Assembly (NCBI GenBank): GCA_051294375.1 | Contig: JBJCIZ010000239.1 | Coordinates: 5,532,993 to 5,596,992, forward strand | Reading direction: 5' to 3' | Source: Paraspadella gotoi | Taxonomy: Eukaryota > Chaetognatha | DNA length: 64,000 nt | Part shown: positions 1-10,405 of the stretch, piece after piece | How the letters are laid out: the number at the start of each line of letters is the position of its first letter | Position numbering within the stretch: position 1 is the first letter of the stretch | Notes under the pieces: model-generated | Databases searched by the model: none | What the model saw: only the letters and a program-made list of their open reading frames with translations | What the model was told of the DNA's origin: nothing | Translations under genes and position numbers: made by a program

Positions 1-215
1 ATAGGTGAATAAACAATTAATATAGCAAAGCCAGGAACTCTTTGGATGAATGAACAAGACTCTTTGAGAGTCTTGATTGACAGCTTGCGGGGTTCTGCTA
101 TGTAATTATCATGTAAGATGGAAGTCTTAAACAACAAAAGCTTCTCCAAAGTCAGGAGCAAGATAGTTTACCTATGTATTACTAAGTGAAGGAATAATTT
201 CCTAATACGTAAACG
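1..215 (-). repeat. interspersed ~200-bp element, family A, copy 1
   Basis: Reverse-oriented copy of an element seen about ten times here. Family landmarks in plus orientation are a TTGGTACAAC start, TTATCCATTCATTTAATAAA, AGCTATCTTGCCCCTGACTT, then TTGGACAGGCTTTGGTGG and a tail with TCAATCAAGACTCTC. It carries no protein coding capacity and so is non-autonomous (SINE-like or MITE-like). Confidence 0.8.
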
Positions 216-504
216 ATTTTTAAGTGAACGGCTTCGCCGCCTTTTGGCAAAAATAAATTGCTTTTTCACGACAAAAACAAAGAGAATAACAAATACCATA
301 ACAATAACTAAAATAGGGAGGAGAAATGGGAGAATAGAGACTATGGTAACTATGGTAAAGAGAGGACGACAACAACAACAACAACGACGACGACGAGGAC
401 GAGGACGAGGACGACGACGACAACAACGACGACGACTTAGCCGAGAATAACCTCATCCAAAATCCATTAAGGGAAACTCGAGTCTATCTTCCGACGATGA
501 GTGG

Positions 505-905
505 AGTCGTGGGCGTTGATTGGCTGCTGGGACTTCGAGAAGGATGCTTATTGGCTGATTTGATTAGGACATTGACAGAGGTATTTGATTGGCTGCTGAG
601 ACTTTAGGGAGGTCGATTATTGGCTGGTTTGTTTGGGAACAAGAAAGAGGCTTTTGATTGGATGCTTATTGGCTGAGGATTTTGATGGGCTTCAGGGACC
701 CTACGGACACCNNNNNNNNNNGCTGAGGATTTTGATTGGCTTCAGGGACCCTACGGACCACGCCTATTGGCTGATTGGTAGAGGGTATTGGCTAACGATT
801 TTGATTGGCTGCAAAGACTTGAGGGACGATGCATGTCGGCACATTGGATTTGGTGTGTTAACAGAGGTTTTGATTGGCTGCTGGGACTTTTGAGAACGAT
901 GCTTT
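505..905 (+). repeat. degenerate tandem repeat rich in TTTGATTGGCTG
   Basis: Roughly 60-80-bp units, each with TTGATTGGCTGCTGGGACTT-like and GCTTATTGGCTGA-like segments. It holds at least eight ATTGG (inverted CCAAT) cores. A 10-N gap at 712-721 lies inside it, and the sequences on both sides of the gap are near copies of each other. Confidence 0.7.
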
Positions 906-954
906 ATTAGATCAATGAATGAGTCTGAAGACAACTATCCTTAATTTCTTTGCC

Positions 955-1080
955 AGCAGTTACATGGGTCTTGTACTTCAAACCAGGCTTAAGGGTTTTT
1001 ATTCGCTACAGGGATCGATCCCGGTACCAAACGGGCATGATCTGATGGCTTTACTTCTTATAGGAATGGGTAGGATGAGG
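955..1080 (+). repeat. interspersed repeat fragment, family shared with 18,000-18,215
   Basis: Shares a CCAGGCTTRAGGGTTTT motif and a TGATGGCTTTACT motif, in the same order, with the stretch at 18,045-18,200. It has a GGGATCGATCCCGGTAC stretch reminiscent of a tRNA arm. Probably a SINE fragment. Confidence 0.45.
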
Positions 1081-1239
1081 AAAGAAGGAACGGCGATAAA
1101 GAAACAAACGGATGGAACCAAAAGCAAAAGCGAATAAAGAATCGAAATGGGTGCAGCGGCGGGCGGCGGGCTGGGGCGGCGGGCGGTTCCATCCAAAGCG
1201 TCTTTATCTTTCGAGGAATCTCTTGACTAAATTTGGATA

Positions 1240-1460
1240 CTCGGTAGACGAAGAGACGACGACGACGACGACGACAGACGACGACGAGCGACGACGACGA
1301 CAAGAACGACGAGACAAACGGAACCATGACAAAGACGACGACGTATTTTTTTGCTGACGAGAATTATTGAATGAACGGGGAATGACACACCGACCGACAA
1401 CACGACGACGACGGACCACGACGACCGACGACGACGACGACGACGACCCAAAACCTTCAG
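1240..1460 (+). repeat. (GAC)n/(GACGA)n interrupted trinucleotide repeat
   Basis: Blocks of GAC repeats at 1,255-1,285, 1,333-1,345 and 1,405-1,447 that open chance reading frames on both strands. A (GA)n block follows at 1,601-1,650. Long open frames over 1,467-2,075 are explained by this and by a GTGGAGA-type degenerate repeat at 1,758-1,860; I see no gene in 221-3,168. Confidence 0.6.
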
Positions 1461-1598
1461 CTGCGCTCATCCGCTGCGGCGTTTCTCTCGTGCGCCGATT
1501 GTTTTTCTTAATGCGGCAGCCGCGCCGCCACCGCAGCGGCAGCTGCACGAGGTTCGCGGAAGCAGCGACGCACTCGGCAGCGGCGTGGCGCCCATCTC

Positions 1599-1654
<56 letters not shown>

Positions 1655-3168
1655 GAGAGAGAGAGAGGAGAGAGGAGACGCCTGTTGATGAGGGGAAAGC
1701 GGGTTTTTCATCGCGGTCTATTTGACTCTCGGAATGGCTCGACGCCGGGGGGAAAGGTGGCGAGTGGCAGATAACGCGTGGAGAGTGGAACGTGGCGGCT
1801 GGTAAATTCTGAATAGGTGGTGAGTGGTGAACGAATGGGTGGAGTTGGGTGACGTGGTTGTAGTTGCGAAAAGAAAAAGAAGGAAGTTGAGAACGATAGA
1901 CAAGCAACGAGGCATAGATGTGAACGGAGTTGCGAACAAAGTGCCAACGAGTTGGAGTTGCGAAGGAAGGAGGGGGCAGAGTTACGAACAGAAGGGAAAA
2001 AAAGTGTTGAAGAGGCCAATGAGGATTTCGAAAAGTACTACGCTCGAAGATAAAGTGGCCAAAACGAGCGCGCATAGATAACTTTTAAAGGACCCAATCT
2101 TCAAATCTCTTAATCTTTTTTAATCTTCTAAATGTTAAATCTACTAATCTTCCAATCCCAAACATTTTTTTTGTCCTTTTTCGTCTCGTAAAAACGTGTA
2201 TTCCATTAATTTTTTTTAAAGACCCTTGAATCATTCACTCGGAATCTCGCCAAACGTCGCTGCATCAGCGGCCGCTGGATTCCGTCCGCCGCTCCACCTC
2301 CAGCAGCTGCAGCCGCCGGACTCGGGAACCGCAGCGGCAGCGGCTGCCGCCTCGATTTCGCGGCGGCTTTTCATATATATATATCTCCGCAGCTGCCCGG
2401 CCGTTTGCCTCCCCTTCTTTCCGTTTGCCTCCGATGCCCGATGCAAATCCGGCGTCAGAAATTCCTCCCACACGTTCCACGAGCGCGCGAGCGTGTGTGT
2501 GGTTGCCCACGAGGCGGCGTTTTTTGGAGAACGGATAGGGGGAGGGGCGGAAGGGGGGGGGTGACCAAGACGATAAGATCGACGACGACGTAATATTAGA
2601 TTGTAGAACAACTTAAATCTTGCGGCGTTGACGACAGTTTGGAAGGTTATGCTTTTGACTTTTTGAAGACATTTTTTCCCTCCTGGTGAAATTTATCGAG
2701 CTTCGTAGGCTCAGAGAAAAAGAGGATTTAAAAAGGAGACTATTGGATAAGTTGGAATGTGAAAACTTATTTTTAAATAAGTAAAGATTGTGTTTAGCGA
2801 ACAACGGTTGCCCCAATTATTAGTCGCGCGTCTTGAGCGAACGTCGTTCTCGCTCTTTCCTCCAAACGTCTCATTTTACTTCTTAGGTTTCTCGATTTCC
2901 TTTTTATCTTTTACGCTTTTACGATCGGGCTTTCAATTTTTGGGCCAAAATATTTAGAGTAGATGAAAAAAACCGCATTATGCAAATTGGTTTTTGGAAG
3001 AAAACGACAACGGATAAACGGCGGTTTTTTTCTTGCAGCCAGTAATGATATAAAGTAAAGATAAAGATAAAGAATTAACGAAAGAATATTATTTAAGAAA
3101 ATACGATTTTCAAGATCAAGGAGAATAATATAATAAATAATAATAAACTTCGATTGCACAGGACCTAC

Positions 3169-3220
3169 CTTTGATTGTACGTCGACGTTATGATCGGATT
3201 GAACTAGTAGCGCCGCGGCC
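3169..3220 (-). CDS. ankyrin, exon within the fifth-sixth ankyrin repeats
   Basis: A 52-nt exon between a TTACAG acceptor and an AAG|GTAGG donor. It starts with one nucleotide completing a split codon and then reads AAALLVQSDHNVDVQSK. This is the segment that follows the DDxK position in every canonical ankyrin, so it continues directly from the exon at 3,837-3,970. That exon ends two bases into a codon, which is the matching phase. Ankyrin links spectrin to membrane proteins through its N-terminal repeat solenoid. The next expected exon (an SGFTPLHIAAHYGN-like repeat) was not found at 1-3,168 and presumably lies beyond the left edge. Confidence 0.87.
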
Positions 3221-3299
3221 CTGTAAGGGAAATAAATGAACAGCGAATTAAATTAGTATTAATATTATTATCAAAATAAATATTAAAATTAATTATATT

Positions 3300-3560
3300 A
3301 AGATATTCCTAATGGGTTATGGGTTAGGGATTCGGGTTAGGGATTTGGGTTAGGTGTTTGATTAGGAAAAAGGGTTAGAGATAAAGGTATGGGATTAGGG
3401 TTCAGTATCAGGAAACAAGGTTAGGAATTAAGGTTTGGGTTTAGGACTTGGGACTAGGTCTGGGACTAGGACTGGGACTAGAAATTCAAGTTAAATATCG
3501 GGATTAAGAAGTAAGGTGTGGTTTTAAGATGATTAAAATAAAATTAGAAGCATAGGATTA
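3300..3560 (+). repeat. telomere-like degenerate repeat (TTAGGGATTYGGG type), family B fragment
   Basis: Runs of GGGTTAGGGATT variants drifting to GGGACTAGGACT. It is the same kind of core as in the terminal-inverted-repeat elements listed elsewhere, but no clear terminal repeats are visible here. Confidence 0.6.
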
Positions 3561-3836
3561 AGGAGAAGAAATGAGGTTCCTTTAAAAAGAATTTGGCTAA
3601 AAGGGATGAACTTGCTAGAAGCCCTGAAACCTAGTGTAAGAAATGATTATTTAATATGAGATCAAATTTCTCAATCTAATTCACATATTGAGTTCATTTT
3701 CTTTTTAGATTTTAATTTTAGTTCGGTTGTTCGGCTATTCTGTAGTTAATTATAGTCTTTTGCAATGTTAACGATTAACAGGAATGATATTATTATTTAA
3801 ATATTTATTGTTTAATATTTTTCGACGCTTACGCAC

Positions 3837-3970
3837 CTGCAGTCATCCTTCTTGGCTGCAATGTGCAGCGCCGGGAGTCGCACTTTTCCTCGGGAATCGT
3901 TTTCGAGCAAAACCGTCACAACTTTTTCGTGGCCCTGTTGCAGAGCCACCGCCAGGGGGGTGAATCCGTC
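3837..3970 (-). CDS. ankyrin, exon encoding the [14 protein letters not shown] repeat
   Basis: A 134-nt exon (44 codons plus 2 nt) with a CCTCAG acceptor and a GCAG|GTGCGTAAG donor. It reads [18 protein letters not shown], then a loop ending in [17 protein letters not shown]. The loop [13 protein letters not shown], where one repeat is interrupted, is diagnostic for the ankyrin gene family rather than for generic ankyrin-repeat proteins. The downstream half of the exon borders a (GA)n tract. Phase matches the next exon exactly. No disruption is seen. Confidence 0.93.
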
Positions 3971-3996
3971 CTGAGGAGGGGGAAAGACGGGGTGGA

Positions 3997-4032
<36 letters not shown>

Positions 4033-4195
4033 AGGGGGGAGAGAGAAGAGAGAGAGAGAAGAAAATGAGAAATAGATTGTTTCGATTGTTTCGATGTTTA
4101 TTGTTTTATTGATTGATTGATTTGATTGATTGATTGATTGATTTGATTGAATTGATTGATTGATTGATTGATATTGATTTATCTATTGATTTAAT

Positions 4196-4400
4196 GAAAT
4201 TGGTACAACTAATATAAAAATTATCCATTTATTTAATAAATAAGCCTATCTTGCGCCCATGACTTTGGACAGGCTTTGGTGGTTTAAGGCCTCTATCACT
4301 CTTACATGATAAATGACATAGCAGGTCCCTGCAAGCTTTCAATCAAGACTCTCTCACAGTCTCGTTTATTCACCCAGAGTTCCTGGCTTCCCTATCAATG
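4196..4400 (+). repeat. interspersed element family A, copy 2
   Basis: Nearly complete copy with all family landmarks, including the CAAGCTTTCAATCAAGACTC tail. A second partial copy (about 4,522-4,582) of its first 60 bp follows in direct orientation. It lies in the intron between ankyrin exons 3,837-3,970 and 4,723-4,829. Confidence 0.8.
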
Positions 4401-4722
4401 AAGTGAAAAATATTTCAAAGAATGTTTCAATTGTATGAAAAGACCACCATCCCTTAAGTATTAGATCGGGAATACTTATTGTACTCCGCACTAGCATCAA
4501 ATACAAGGAGCTGAATTTTATGAAATTGGTACAACCATGTAAAAATTATCCATTCATTTAATAAATAAGCTATCTTGCCCCGGACTTATATTAGAATATT
4601 GATTGTAATATTGATTTAAAAGTATATCACTTTCAAACAACCCTTATTTATTTGTATATATGATTTAAATTATTAAATGAAATATTTGAAACGATAACCT
4701 TTAAAATGCCCCGAACTCACAC

Positions 4723-4829
4723 CTCGATCAGGAGACTTGATTGGCTCCGTTGTGTCGAGAAGGGAATTTGGAAAACTCTGCAAGTGACTTTTCCTGAAGC
4801 TGCCAGTTGTAGAGGGGCGTGAAACCATT
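4723..4829 (-). pseudogene. ankyrin exon (NGFTPLYMAAQ repeat), broken by several indels
   Basis: In ankyrins the exon at this place encodes one 33-residue repeat (99 nt). Here the borders are recognisable (GCGAG acceptor, CGAG|GTGTGAG donor), but the span is 107 nt. Reading starts correctly as NGFTPLY and then loses frame and meets a stop. Scattered pieces matching the expected repeat (LLD-NGANQS-like) remain in shifting frames, so several single-base insertions are needed to explain it. The neighbouring exons are intact, so error-rich assembly sequence is the simplest explanation. True exon decay in this copy is possible. Confidence 0.75.
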
Positions 4830-5339
4830 CTCGCGGGTGCAGCGATAGAGAGGATAGAGTTATAAGCTGGATATGGTTAGGATAGAGATGGAGGATACAG
4901 ATTTTTAAAAAAAAAGTAGATATTGTCCTTTTACTTTCTTAGTTTTTTTTTTTTTGTTGTTGTCATAAACAAAATATTTGAGTCTTAGAGATTATGCAAA
5001 CAATTGATACATATGTTACAGAAATAAACAAATAGAACGAAAATAAAAACAAAAAAAATTAAAATGAAGTAGTATAGAACAAAATTGAAAGATAAAATAA
5101 AAAAATTAAAAAAAAACAAATTAAAAATTAAATGAATATAAAAACAAAATAGTTAATTATTTCTAGATTTTTGAATTTATTATTTTAAATCTTTTTCCTC
5201 GGCTTTTGTATGCGGTAAACTATCGTAAATCTTTCTCCGCGTTTGACCTTATAAAGTCAGTCTTGCAACGAGACGGTTGAGACGAGCGGAGGCCAGAAAA
5301 CAAAAATGGCCGTTAAAGACCAGGGAACGTAAATTGCAG

Positions 5340-5425
5340 AGAGTTAGAGAGAGATGGAGATGGAGAGAGAGAGGGGAGGAGGAGAGAAGAGAAAAGAAAG
5401 AAAGAGGAGGAGGAGAGAGAGAAGA

Positions 5426-5465
<40 letters not shown>

Positions 5466-5607
5466 AGAGGAGGAGTAGAGTGAGAGAGAAGAGATGAAAG
5501 ATAAAAATGATAGCCGGTGAAAGGAGAGAAAGGAAAAACAAAGGAAAATTAGGAAAGATAAGAAAAGAAAGAGCAGATTGAGACAGGAGAGGAGAGAGAG
5601 GAGAGAG

Positions 5608-5703
<96 letters not shown>

Positions 5704-5725
5704 CAATTGAGACAGAGAGAGAGAG
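5340..5725 (+). repeat. purine tract with (GA)n blocks in an ankyrin intron
   Basis: Almost uninterrupted G/A strand directly 3' (in gene direction) of the ankyrin exon at 5,732-5,805. Reading frames across it are Arg-Glu or Leu-Ser artefacts. Similar (GA)n blocks occur at 1,601-1,650, 3,998-4,060, 9,220-9,288, 10,079-10,153, 15,238-15,310, 15,850-15,955, 20,271-20,375, 21,833-21,872, 23,113-23,160, 25,500-25,566, 29,813-29,910, 53,008-53,125, 54,862-54,917, 56,273-56,366, 60,472-60,604 and 61,648-61,736. Confidence 0.9.
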
Positions 5726-5731
5726 GCTTAC

Positions 5732-5805
5732 CTGAGATTGTGCATTAACTTTAGCTCCATTTTGGGCGAGGATCTTGACAACTTCTTCTTGACCTGCCAG
5801 AGAAG
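5732..5805 (-). CDS. ankyrin, exon completing repeat 2 (ASLAGQEEVV)
   Basis: A 74-nt exon with an ATCCAG acceptor and a CTCAG|GTAAG consensus donor. The first two bases complete an Ala codon split from the exon at 7,104-7,227. It then reads SLAGQEEVVKILAQNGAKVNAQSQ. SLAGQEEVVK is identical to the equivalent stretch of insect ankyrin, and QSQ is the classic end of ankyrin repeat 2. It ends in phase 0, in front of the NGFTPLY exon. Just downstream (lower coordinates) is a long (GA)n block that may complicate splicing or assembly. Confidence 0.95.
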
Positions 5806-5885
5806 CTGGATGGAGAAAAGGGGGTGGATATGTAATTATGAAATAATAAGAATTAAGTTTAAAATGAGCTTATTGGCTCATAATT

Positions 5886-6105
5886 GTTGATGGAAATCAA
5901 TGGAGCCTCGTTTGTGAGATGTTCGGAAATTGGTTAATGGAAGTCAATGGAACCTCGTTTGAGAGATGGACGGAAATTGGTTGATGGAAGTCAATGGAAC
6001 CTCCTTTGTGAGATGATCGGAAATTGCTTAATAAAACTCAATGGAACCTCGTTTGAGAGATGAACGGAAATTGGTTAATGGAAGTCAATGGAACCTCGTT
6101 TGTTT
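5886..6105 (+). repeat. ~57-bp minisatellite in an ankyrin intron
   Basis: About four tandem units built on ATGGAAGTCAATGGAACCTC and GAGAGATGxxCGGAAATTGG. It is followed by a stretch with CG-rich unique sequence (6,110-6,290) and a (GC)n/(GT)n patch. No gene is seen. Confidence 0.8.
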
Positions 6106-6474
6106 CGGTTCAAGTTTTACTCTCAATGTCCGCGTCTTTAGTTTCTTAGGTCACGTAGTTTGGCGACCGCGCGTTCGACAAATTAGTCGCTCGTTTACTT
6201 GCAAAGTGTGCGTTCTAAAAGTGAATCGTTAACGTCGTTTACGTGCGTCAATCGTCCGTCATTCGCGTGCGCGCGCGCGTGCGTCTGTGTGTGTGTTCCA
6301 CATCTCTTTTGTATGCGCTGTTTCTTGTTCCCATTTTCAAATTATCCCAGAAACACTTTTATAATTTAATTATTGGGTTAAAAATAATGCGTTACTATAA
6401 AAGTTTTATGAGTGTTAGATTAATGATTCGGGTTTAAGATTGGGATTTCAGTTTCGGGGAGGGAATTAAAATTA

Positions 6475-7073
6475 NNNNNNNNNNATCCTAGAAAGACTTT
6501 TATTATTTAATTATTGGTTTAAAAATAATGTGTTACTAAAAGAGTTTTATGAGTATTAGATTAATGNNNNNNNNNNNNNNNNNNNNNNNNNNNNNNNNNN
6601 NNNNNNNNNNNNNNNNNNNNNNNNNNNNNNNNNNNNNNNNNNNNNNNNNNNNNNNNNNNNNNNNNNNNNNNNNNNNNNNNNNNNNNNNNNNNNNNNNNNN
6701 NNNNNNNNNNNNNNNNNNNNNNNNNNNNNNNNNNNNNNNNNNNNNNNNNNNNNNNNNNNNNNNNNNNNNNNNNNNNNNNNNNNNNNNNNNNNNNNNNNNN
6801 NNNNNNNNNNNNNNNNNNNNNNNNNNNNNNNNNNNNNNNNNNNNNNNNNNNNNNNNNNNNNNNNNNNNNNNNNNNNNNNNNNNNNNNNNNNNNNNNNNNN
6901 NNNNNNNNNNNNNNNNNNNNNNNNNNNNNNNNNNNNNNNNNNNNNNNNNNNNNNNNNNNNNNNNNNNNNNNNNNNNNNNNNNNNNNNNNNNNNNNNNNNN
7001 NNNNNNNNNNNNNNNNNNNNNNNNNNNNNNNNNNNNNNNNNNNNNNNNNNNNNNNNNNNNNNNNNNNNNNNNN
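6475..7073. other. assembly gaps flanked by a duplicated sequence
   Basis: A 10-N gap (6,475-6,484) and a 507-N gap (6,567-7,073). The sequence at 6,348-6,430 and that at 6,485-6,566 are near copies (ATTTAATTATTGG then TTAAAAATAATG), so the short gap probably joins overlapping contig ends. Other gaps in the window: 712-721, 10,926-11,074, 13,241-13,265, 14,598-14,622, 16,038-16,062, 16,338-16,572, 18,253-18,262, 31,564-31,573, 31,998-32,372, 36,878-36,902, 37,642-37,651, 38,020-38,203 and 44,394-44,418. Confidence 0.9.
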
Positions 7074-7103
<30 letters not shown>

Positions 7104-7104
<1 letters not shown>

Positions 7105-7227
7105 TATATGCAGGGCAGTATTCCCTTTCTTCGTGGCTGCATCAACACTGGCCCCTCTCTTAAGTAGTTCGGTGACGACGGGAACGTGTCCTTCTTTCGA
7201 TGCAAGATGTAGGGCGTTCAGCCCGTT
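7104..7227 (-). CDS. ankyrin, exon encoding repeat 1-2 ([15 protein letters not shown])
   Basis: A 124-nt exon with a CTCCAG acceptor and an ATAG|GTGAGAG donor that runs straight into a (CT)n tract beside a 507-N gap. It reads [18 protein letters not shown], then [33 protein letters not shown] and [12 protein letters not shown] are hallmarks of the canonical ankyrin membrane-binding domain. The exon is phase 0 at its start and phase 1 at its end, matching both neighbours. Confidence 0.96.
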
Positions 7228-7254
7228 CTGGAGAAAAAAAATAGATTCGTTCAT

Positions 7255-7560
7255 TTATTGATTGATTCACTCTTTCATTCATGCATTCATTCAATCATTC
7301 AATCATTCATTCATTCATTCATTCATTCATTCATTCATTCATTCATAAATTTATTGATTTATTCAATCATTCATTCATTCATTCAGTCATTCATTCATTC
7401 ATTCATTCATTCATTCATTCATTCATTCATTCATTCATTCATTCTTTCATACATTCATTCATTCATTCAAATCAACGATTCATAAATCGATTGATTCATT
7501 CATTCAATCGTGGATTAATCATTTACTCATTCATTTTACCTAATTAACCTCATTGATTCA
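7255..7560 (+). repeat. (ATTC)n microsatellite
   Basis: ATTC repeats with ATTG variants filling the intron between the ankyrin exons at 7,104-7,227 and 7,678-7,779. A second array is at 8,912-9,012. Confidence 0.95.
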
Positions 7561-7677
7561 TTTATCATTAATCACTCATTCAATCGATCTTTCAAAGAAA
7601 ATTTAAACTTCGCTCAATGATCAATATCTTGATAATAATTAATAATAATAAAACTCAATTTAACTATAGTAACTAAC

Positions 7678-7779
7678 AGCGTTGCAAGTGTCGATGTCGG
7701 TCCCGCCTTTGAGAAACTCCAAGACTTTGTCCAGATTTCCCGATCTGGCGGCGCGCAAGAAGCTCGCATTGCCGTCAGC
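7678..7779 (-). CDS. ankyrin, exon encoding the cap of the repeat domain ([21 protein letters not shown])
   Basis: A 102-nt exon of 34 codons with a CTCCACAG acceptor and a GCT|GTTAGT donor. It reads [19 protein letters not shown], then [31 protein letters not shown] is the first repeat of insect ankyrin, and the last Ala before NGLNALH also occurs there, which supports the slightly unusual donor. No ATG is present, so the initiator lies in an upstream exon, most likely through 16,604-17,052. The upstream intron edge is a GGGA/GAGA-rich simple repeat. Confidence 0.95.
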
Positions 7780-9223
7780 CTGTGGAGGGAGGGAGAGAGG
7801 GAGAGGGAGGGAGAGAGGGAGGGAAAGAGGGAGAGAGGGAGAGAGGGAGGAAGGAGAAGGAGAGAAAGAGGAAGGGAGGAAGAAGGAGAGAGAAAAGAAA
7901 AAAAGATATAAACGATTTTGGTTACGGAAAAATTTCGCTGATTATAATTTTAACGTCAGGACGAAAAAAAAGTGAGGGAACTCGGAAACTATAATATAAT
8001 ATAATATTTTTTTGTATTTTATAGATGTAATATACATAAAGTCATGAGGTGTTTTTTTTTGTATAAGGGTATAAGGTTTTTTAAAAAAATACTTTACTCT
8101 CGATAAAGTTTTTTTGACTACTTATTTAATTCCATCAATTTAAAATTAAGTTATGAATGATTGACACCTCTATAATTAAATAAGGATATATATTGAAAAT
8201 AAATCGGGGGGAAGATGGAATAGTCGAGAAATTTTTAATTTTTCTCCTTTCCTTTTTCTCAGACTTTTTTGCTCAGACTTCGAAATTGCGGTCGTTTTGG
8301 GTGAGTCATGATTTTAAAAATACAAACAAGGAAAAAAAAACAACAACAAAATTTGGTTACGTTTTCTTACTATCAACGCGTTTTGTTTTCGTTGTTCGTT
8401 TCATATTCCAAGCTATTACTAAAAAAAAATTCAAATATACAAGGTGACACACGACAGACCGCCGCTAAAAAGAATTCGTCATTTGCAAACGTGTAAAGAA
8501 TTTTTTAAACTGATTATTTCGTTTTTGATTAGTATTTGTTTAATTTTCGAACATTTAGTTTTGTTTCAGTAAAAATTTTATTTTTTTTAAAAGTTTTTGT
8601 CAGTGGCAAAAAAAATGCACATAATTTGTGACAGAAAATATTTGGCCCCCCCAAAAAATGCTTAAAAACGCACAAAAAATCTCAAAACGTAACCGATTCT
8701 AGTATCAAACTGAAGACGACGTTGAAGTACCATCCATTTGTGTTTCTCTTTTCAATGTTTTGTTTTGTTTCGAGTGTTTTTTTTTAAAGAGAGGGAGTGA
8801 AAACACTTCGTTTACCCGACAAATCAAAGCGCAAAGAAGCCAAGGAATCTTCGCCCACTAGACCGTGAAGACGAAGGAGAGCTAACGCCTTCTTAGAGCT
8901 CTCACAACACGTTCATTCATTCATTTATTCATGCATTCATTCATTCATTCATGCATTCATTCATTCATTCATTCATTCATTGATTCATTCATTCATTCTT
9001 TCATTCATTGGTTCGTTTATTCTCTTCACACATCTACGCTTTTCTGTTTTTTTTTCTCGAGTTTATGTCGAGCAAGAAATTTATCATGAATATTAATAAG
9101 ATAATCCATAACATAATTATTGATATAAAGCTATAATATCTTTGTCTTCAATCTCTTCATCGATGAGAACTTACCTTTAACTTACCCAATGTCGCTCCTT
9201 GAATTCTCTCTCTCCCTCTCTCT

Positions 9224-9295
<72 letters not shown>

Positions 9296-9810
9296 TTTCC
9301 TCCCACTCCTCATGCTCTCCGTCAAAGATGCCTTGGAAGTTTCTCTCCCACGTTTTCCTTCTCTGGCTAAACAACAACAACAACAACACAATTAACATCA
9401 CACAACACAAACACATGCACACACACGCACGCTCACACACACAGAGAAAGACTTGATTATTTTTTTATCTGAATATTCGTGGAAAATATTAGTCACGTTC
9501 ACTGCTTTTGAGCCAGCGACATTTTTTTTCTCAAGCCACTGGTTCGTGTAGCGCGAATAAGTACGAATAATATTTTGTTTTCCAATCATCGCTCGACCGT
9601 TTCCTTCACAGCCAACCCCACCCTCCCTATAACTTCTTCCCTTCCCTCTATATACGGTCCTAACTCGCGAACGCGTTAACGATTATCATTAAGGGTAGAA
9701 AACTCGGGTTTTTTATCCTTTTTTTTTTAACTGCGAGAGTAAAAAATGGATTTTGGGCTCAAAGACTCGAGACGACGGCGAAAATATTTTTTTGGCTAGT
9801 TTTCACCATA

Positions 9811-9845
9811 ATCGTACGCACTGTACCTAGTACAGTGTGTACGAT
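9811..9845 (+). other. 35-bp hairpin, 16-bp stem
   Basis: ATCGTACGCACTGTAC at 9,811-9,826 faces GTACAGTGTGTACGAT at 9,830-9,845 around a three-base loop. Only one position is a G-T mismatch. It could be a foldback of a small element, a protein-binding palindrome or part of a small RNA precursor. Confidence 0.6.
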
Positions 9846-10072
9846 TTGAGCAGTTGAACAATAAATCTTTCCAAAGTTTAATAATACTCAAACATTTTAA
9901 ATGGTCTTGAATAATGAATTCCGTCGGAAAAAAAAAGAAGAAAATTTTGCGGGAGGTGGCGAATTTCCCACCTAATTAACGTGGCTATTTCCTTAGCACA
10001 TGAAATATGCACAGTCAAGAATAAACTGTCCGAAGATTAATTAACCCGAAAATCAATTGCCCACTTGGAGAT

Positions 10073-10132
<60 letters not shown>

Positions 10133-10224
10133 AAGAGAGAGAGAGAGAGATAATTTTTCATCTCTTTTGCTGGAGACAAGAGTGCGTGACATTTTAAGAG
10201 TTTGGGTAGAAAGTTACTTAAGCG

Positions 10225-10405
10225 GGTTTGAAGTGATTGGGAAGTGATTGGGAGTGATTGGGAAGTGATTGTGAAGTGATTTGTAAGTGATGAAGAAGTG
10301 ATTGGAAAGTGATTGGGAAGTGAGTGGGAAGTGATTGAAAGTGATTGGGAAGTCATTGGAAAGTGATTGGGAAGTGATAGGGAAGTGATTGGGAAGTGAT
10401 TGGGA
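10225..10405 (+). repeat. 11-bp minisatellite GAAGTGATTGG
   Basis: About fifteen imperfect units. It gives a chance repetitive frame on the minus strand (PNHFPITSQSL-like) that should not be taken as a gene. Confidence 0.85.

Noticed and set aside
1467-2075. 202-codon minus frame
   Set aside because: Lies over (GA)n and a GTGGAGAGTGGAACG-type degenerate repeat; two other overlapping minus frames are open too.
3300-3560. True interstitial telomere
   Set aside because: Units are too degenerate and variable in length, and similar runs recur inside elements with inverted ends.
7258-7547. His/Ser/Ile-rich plus frames
   Set aside because: Pure (ATTC)n microsatellite translation.
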